A DNA stretch of 64,000 nt from Corynebacterium jeikeium (GTDB lineage: Bacteria > Actinomycetota > Actinomycetes > Mycobacteriales > Mycobacteriaceae), in contig NZ_JFCH01000007.1 in assembly GCF_000738175.1 (NCBI RefSeq), forward strand, positions 1 through 64,000, in the 5' to 3' direction. The position numbers and the translations under genes were made by a program. Position 1 is the stretch's first letter; every line of letters starts with the position of its first letter. The notes beneath the pieces were generated by a model. That model worked only from the letters and a program-made list of their open reading frames with translations, searched no databases and was not told the DNA's origin. This document shows, piece by piece, positions 62,078-64,000 of the stretch.

Positions 62078-63067
62078 ATGTTGAAGACCATTTCGGTCAT
62101 TGGCCCGGATGCGCGCGCGGTCGCCGAGTGCGCCGCGCAGTTGCGCACGCGGGTGGAAGCTAAGGCAAGCACCAGCACGGCGGGGGAGCGCTTCGAGGTT
62201 GTGGAGGGCGCCGGCCCAGAGCAGCACCCCGACATCGTCGTTGCGGTGGTGGGGCACGCCAGCGCGGAGGATCGCGAGGTCGCCCGGGCCATCGCGCAGG
62301 CTATGGGCGTGGTGTTGCTCTGGCCCTTTGGTAGTGACGCCCCCTCGTCTGAATGGGGCCACACCCCAGGCTGGGTCTGGTGCGAGGACGTGGACGAGGT
62401 GTGCGGGTGGATCCGGGCGCTGGGCGTGGATGTAAACGAGTGGGAGGTGCAGGCGCGCCGGGCGGATGCCGAGCGGCTGGACCGGGTGCGTATCGCCACG
62501 CGGCTCAGCGCGACCCGGATCGCCCAGGAAGTGCTGGAGGATACCGACGCTGCTGACCAGGCGCGCGACGCTAGTGGAGCTAGGCGAGTTAGGGGAGCTC
62601 GGGGCGCTTGGGGTGCTAGTGCTGCTAGGGGTGCCGACAGGTTCGAGTATCTGCATGCTGCATTCATGGCGCGTTTGCGCTTGGCGGTACTGGAGCAGGG
62701 AGTGGTCTTCCCCGCACTTCCGGAAGCACAGGAGGAAGTCCCGGCTCGGCCGTCTGCTGTGGTGGGCTCGCGGGCGAGTGTGGTGCTGGCCGCCGCGGCC
62801 GGCCTGGCAGCGGGGCTCGGGTTGGGAACTATGGTCGGCCGACTCTCTGGGCCGGTGGCCGGCGTGATAGTCGGTGTGCTGGTGACCCTGGCAGTGTTGG
62901 GGGCGCGGCTGGTCATGCTGCGCTCTGAGGCGCTGAAAGCCCGCGCCGCCAAGGAGGACGCGGCCTTGCGACAGCATTGGGCGACGGTGGTGACGGAGGT
63001 GGTCACCCGGCTGGAGATCCCGCCGGTGGCACCCCGCATCCGCAGCCTTGCGATGGAGGCGAACTGA
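62078..63067 (+). CDS. Uncharacterised corynebacterial protein with two C-terminal membrane helices
   Basis: The 329-aa protein has a soluble N-terminal half ([24 protein letters not shown]..., [11 protein letters not shown]) that looks like a degenerate nucleotide-binding or Rossmann-like fold with no intact P-loop. After an Ala/Gly/Arg-rich low-complexity stretch (around residues 170-188) come two hydrophobic helices ([22 protein letters not shown] and [22 protein letters not shown]). A GTG start slightly upstream is possible. The gene is divergent from trmB and overlaps DUF6802. It takes the place of Rv0209/Rv0210-like genes. Confidence 0.7.
   Translation: MLKTISVIGPDARAVAECAAQLRTRVEAKASTSTAGERFEVVEGAGPEQHPDIVVAVVGHASAEDREVARAIAQAMGVVLLWPFGSDAPSSEWGHTPGWVWCEDVDEVCGWIRALGVDVNEWEVQARRADAERLDRVRIATRLSATRIAQEVLEDTDAADQARDASGARRVRGARGAWGASAARGADRFEYLHAAFMARLRLAVLEQGVVFPALPEAQEEVPARPSAVVGSRASVVLAAAAGLAAGLGLGTMVGRLSGPVAGVIVGVLVTLAVLGARLVMLRSEALKARAAKEDAALRQHWATVVTEVVTRLEIPPVAPRIRSLAMEAN
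62322..62341 (-). repeat. Dispersed GGCGTCA element
   Basis: Minus-strand core 62341-62335, arm CTACCAAAGGG. It encodes FGSDAP, as in the pks13 copy at 44137. Confidence 0.45.
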
Positions 63068-63759
63068 TGGGTGAACTAATGGGTGCCGGCATGTTTGATT
63101 TCCCGGATGACGGGCTCAATGGGGCAGGCGGTGCCGGGGGTGCTGTTCCGCAGAACCCTCTGGCAGATCTGATTGGCAGCCACGAGTTGCACGAGCTACA
63201 CGGTGGCGCGCCGGGCACCGTGGGTGGGCTGACTGACGGGCTCGGCGGAGTGGGAGAAGGTGGCGGAATTACCGGGGGCGGCAGCGGCCTGACTGTCGAG
63301 TACGGCGGGCGCGAATACTTCGTGGATGAACTCAACTCTCACGACCCGAATGCCCACGACCCCAACCGGGCGCCCGGCCAGCGCAATGGTGACAACTCTG
63401 GCGCCCATGCTGGCGCCCGCCCTGAAAGCCAATCTAGCGCCAGCCCGGGGAGCAACTCGAGCGCCGACCCAGGTGCCGGCCCAGGCGCCCGCTCGTGGCA
63501 CGGCAGCGGAGGCGTGGAAGAGTCCGTCACCATCGCCGACGACCAGGGGATGAGCATCCTTAGCGATACGGACGGCGACGGCAAGGTGGACTACGTCTCT
63601 TCAGTTTCCTACGACGGACAATGGTCAGCCTGGCGGTGGATAGAGACCGGTGAGGCTGAAGGGGCGTCAGAAAGAAAGAACAGCAATACCCCCGATACGG
63701 GGAACAATCAATGGCAGGCAGATGCCTGGAAATGCGTTGATCGGGGGGAATGGGGTTAG
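63067..63759 (+). CDS. DUF6802-family protein
   Basis: The 230-aa protein starts in an overlapping TGATG with the previous stop. A Gly-rich head (residues 1-90) and a low-complexity Pro/Ser/Asn/His middle lead to the C-terminal DUF6802 domain. That domain carries a calcium-like loop ([19 protein letters not shown]) and terminal [10 protein letters not shown]. The same domain ends Rv0210 of mycobacteria at the equivalent locus. No signal peptide is visible. Function unknown. Confidence 0.78.
   Translation: MGELMGAGMFDFPDDGLNGAGGAGGAVPQNPLADLIGSHELHELHGGAPGTVGGLTDGLGGVGEGGGITGGGSGLTVEYGGREYFVDELNSHDPNAHDPNRAPGQRNGDNSGAHAGARPESQSSASPGSNSSADPGAGPGARSWHGSGGVEESVTIADDQGMSILSDTDGDGKVDYVSSVSYDGQWSAWRWIETGEAEGASERKNSNTPDTGNNQWQADAWKCVDRGEWG
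63661..63684 (+). repeat. Dispersed GGCGTCA element in coding DNA
   Basis: Core at 63663-63669, arm GAAAGAAAGAACAG. It encodes GASERKNSN, a loop inserted within the DUF6802 domain. Confidence 0.7.
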
Positions 63760-64000
63760 CCGGGGTGTGATGTACAACCACTGGCCACGGAACCAAACCA
63801 CGGCCCCGGCGCTTCACGATAGTCTGGGGGCGGAAGGGATACCTGTGTCTTTGCGCAGACCCGGATAATTACAGATCACAGCTATATTGAATGCCCAAAA
63901 ACCGCAGGATTTAGTAGAGTTAATAATGAATACAACCGGGTTTGAACTGGAAGTTTAAACCGACGGTCGGCTATTGAATGCTTGTGCATATTTGGCCGGG
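63760..64000 (+). other. Gene-free end of window, probably upstream region of the next gene
   Basis: No coding region is supported in these 241 bp. An ATG at 63926 opens only a 10-codon frame (MNTTGFELEV then stop), which could be a leader peptide but has no clear ribosome site. In related genomes pck lies beyond trmB, so this may be its promoter region. Confidence 0.35.

Noticed and set aside
61261..63039. Extension of trmB to 592 codons.
   Set aside because: The upstream part is antisense to the next gene; TrmB homologues begin near the ATG at 62016.

Overview
The window is a chromosomal segment of a mycolate-producing Corynebacterium. GC looks to be about 60%. The strongest evidence is a contiguous arabinogalactan/corynomycolate locus (glf, glfT2, PAP2 phosphatase, UbiA-type phosphoribosyltransferase, two mycolyltransferases, cutinase-like Culp6, fadD32, pks13, accD). 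A second cell-envelope block holds an MmpL3-type exporter next to trmB. Lsr2, a class E sortase and LCP proteins also fit. Gene content resembles the lipid-requiring C. jeikeium group, but species cannot be fixed from sequence alone.

Layout. 1-8 kb: edge of a probable IS3-type transposase, a DHA2 drug exporter, an RluA pseudouridine synthase divergent from a 51-aa amphipathic peptide, a tandem universal stress protein, a TetR regulator with a histone-like tail, a YidC-type insertase divergent from a class E sortase, a DUF2020 lipoprotein and Lsr2. 8-20 kb: PhoD, a DUF6474 protein, a TM0106-type RecB-like nuclease, MsrA, an LppP/LprE lipoprotein, SodA, L-lactate dehydrogenase, GDPD, DUF5926, an LCP protein and a CPBP protease. 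20-28.7 kb: amidase, pheA, a histidine phosphatase, a zincin, a septum-formation-family protein, serS, PlsC, a HAD phosphatase and a PGPGW membrane protein. 28.8-50.5 kb: the galactan/mycolate locus, interrupted after glf by an AAA ATPase with a 9-bp repeat array and an EamA exporter. 50.5-57.7 kb: an overlapping DUF6230-DUF6114-Pro-rich operon, a divergent MFS/LysR pair, PhoX and DUF3054. 57.7-64 kb: a UPF0104/LPG-synthase-like membrane protein, the MmpL3 homologue, trmB, an uncharacterised membrane protein and DUF6802.

How the genes work together. Glf supplies UDP-galactofuranose and GlfT2 polymerises galactan. UbiA and the PAP2 phosphatase make decaprenyl-phosphoribose, the arabinose donor precursor. 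FadD32, Pks13 and AccD make the mycolate by condensation, MmpL3 exports trehalose monomycolate, and the mycolyltransferases attach it outside. aftB, which family knowledge places between ubiA and the first mycolyltransferase, is absent from that spot.

The most unusual signals are genome-architectural. (1) A dispersed element, core GGCGTCA followed by an A-rich arm of the type (C/A)(T/A)AA(G/A)AAA..ACAG, occurs about 29 times by eye on both strands. It lies in intergenic DNA, over start and stop codons, and in disordered protein linkers, at a density resembling a DNA-uptake or nucleoid-binding signal. (2) Eleven genes begin exactly 7 nt after a TANNNT box, predicting leaderless mRNAs; one -10 box appears to be shared by two divergent genes. 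No tRNA, rRNA or CRISPR array was seen.
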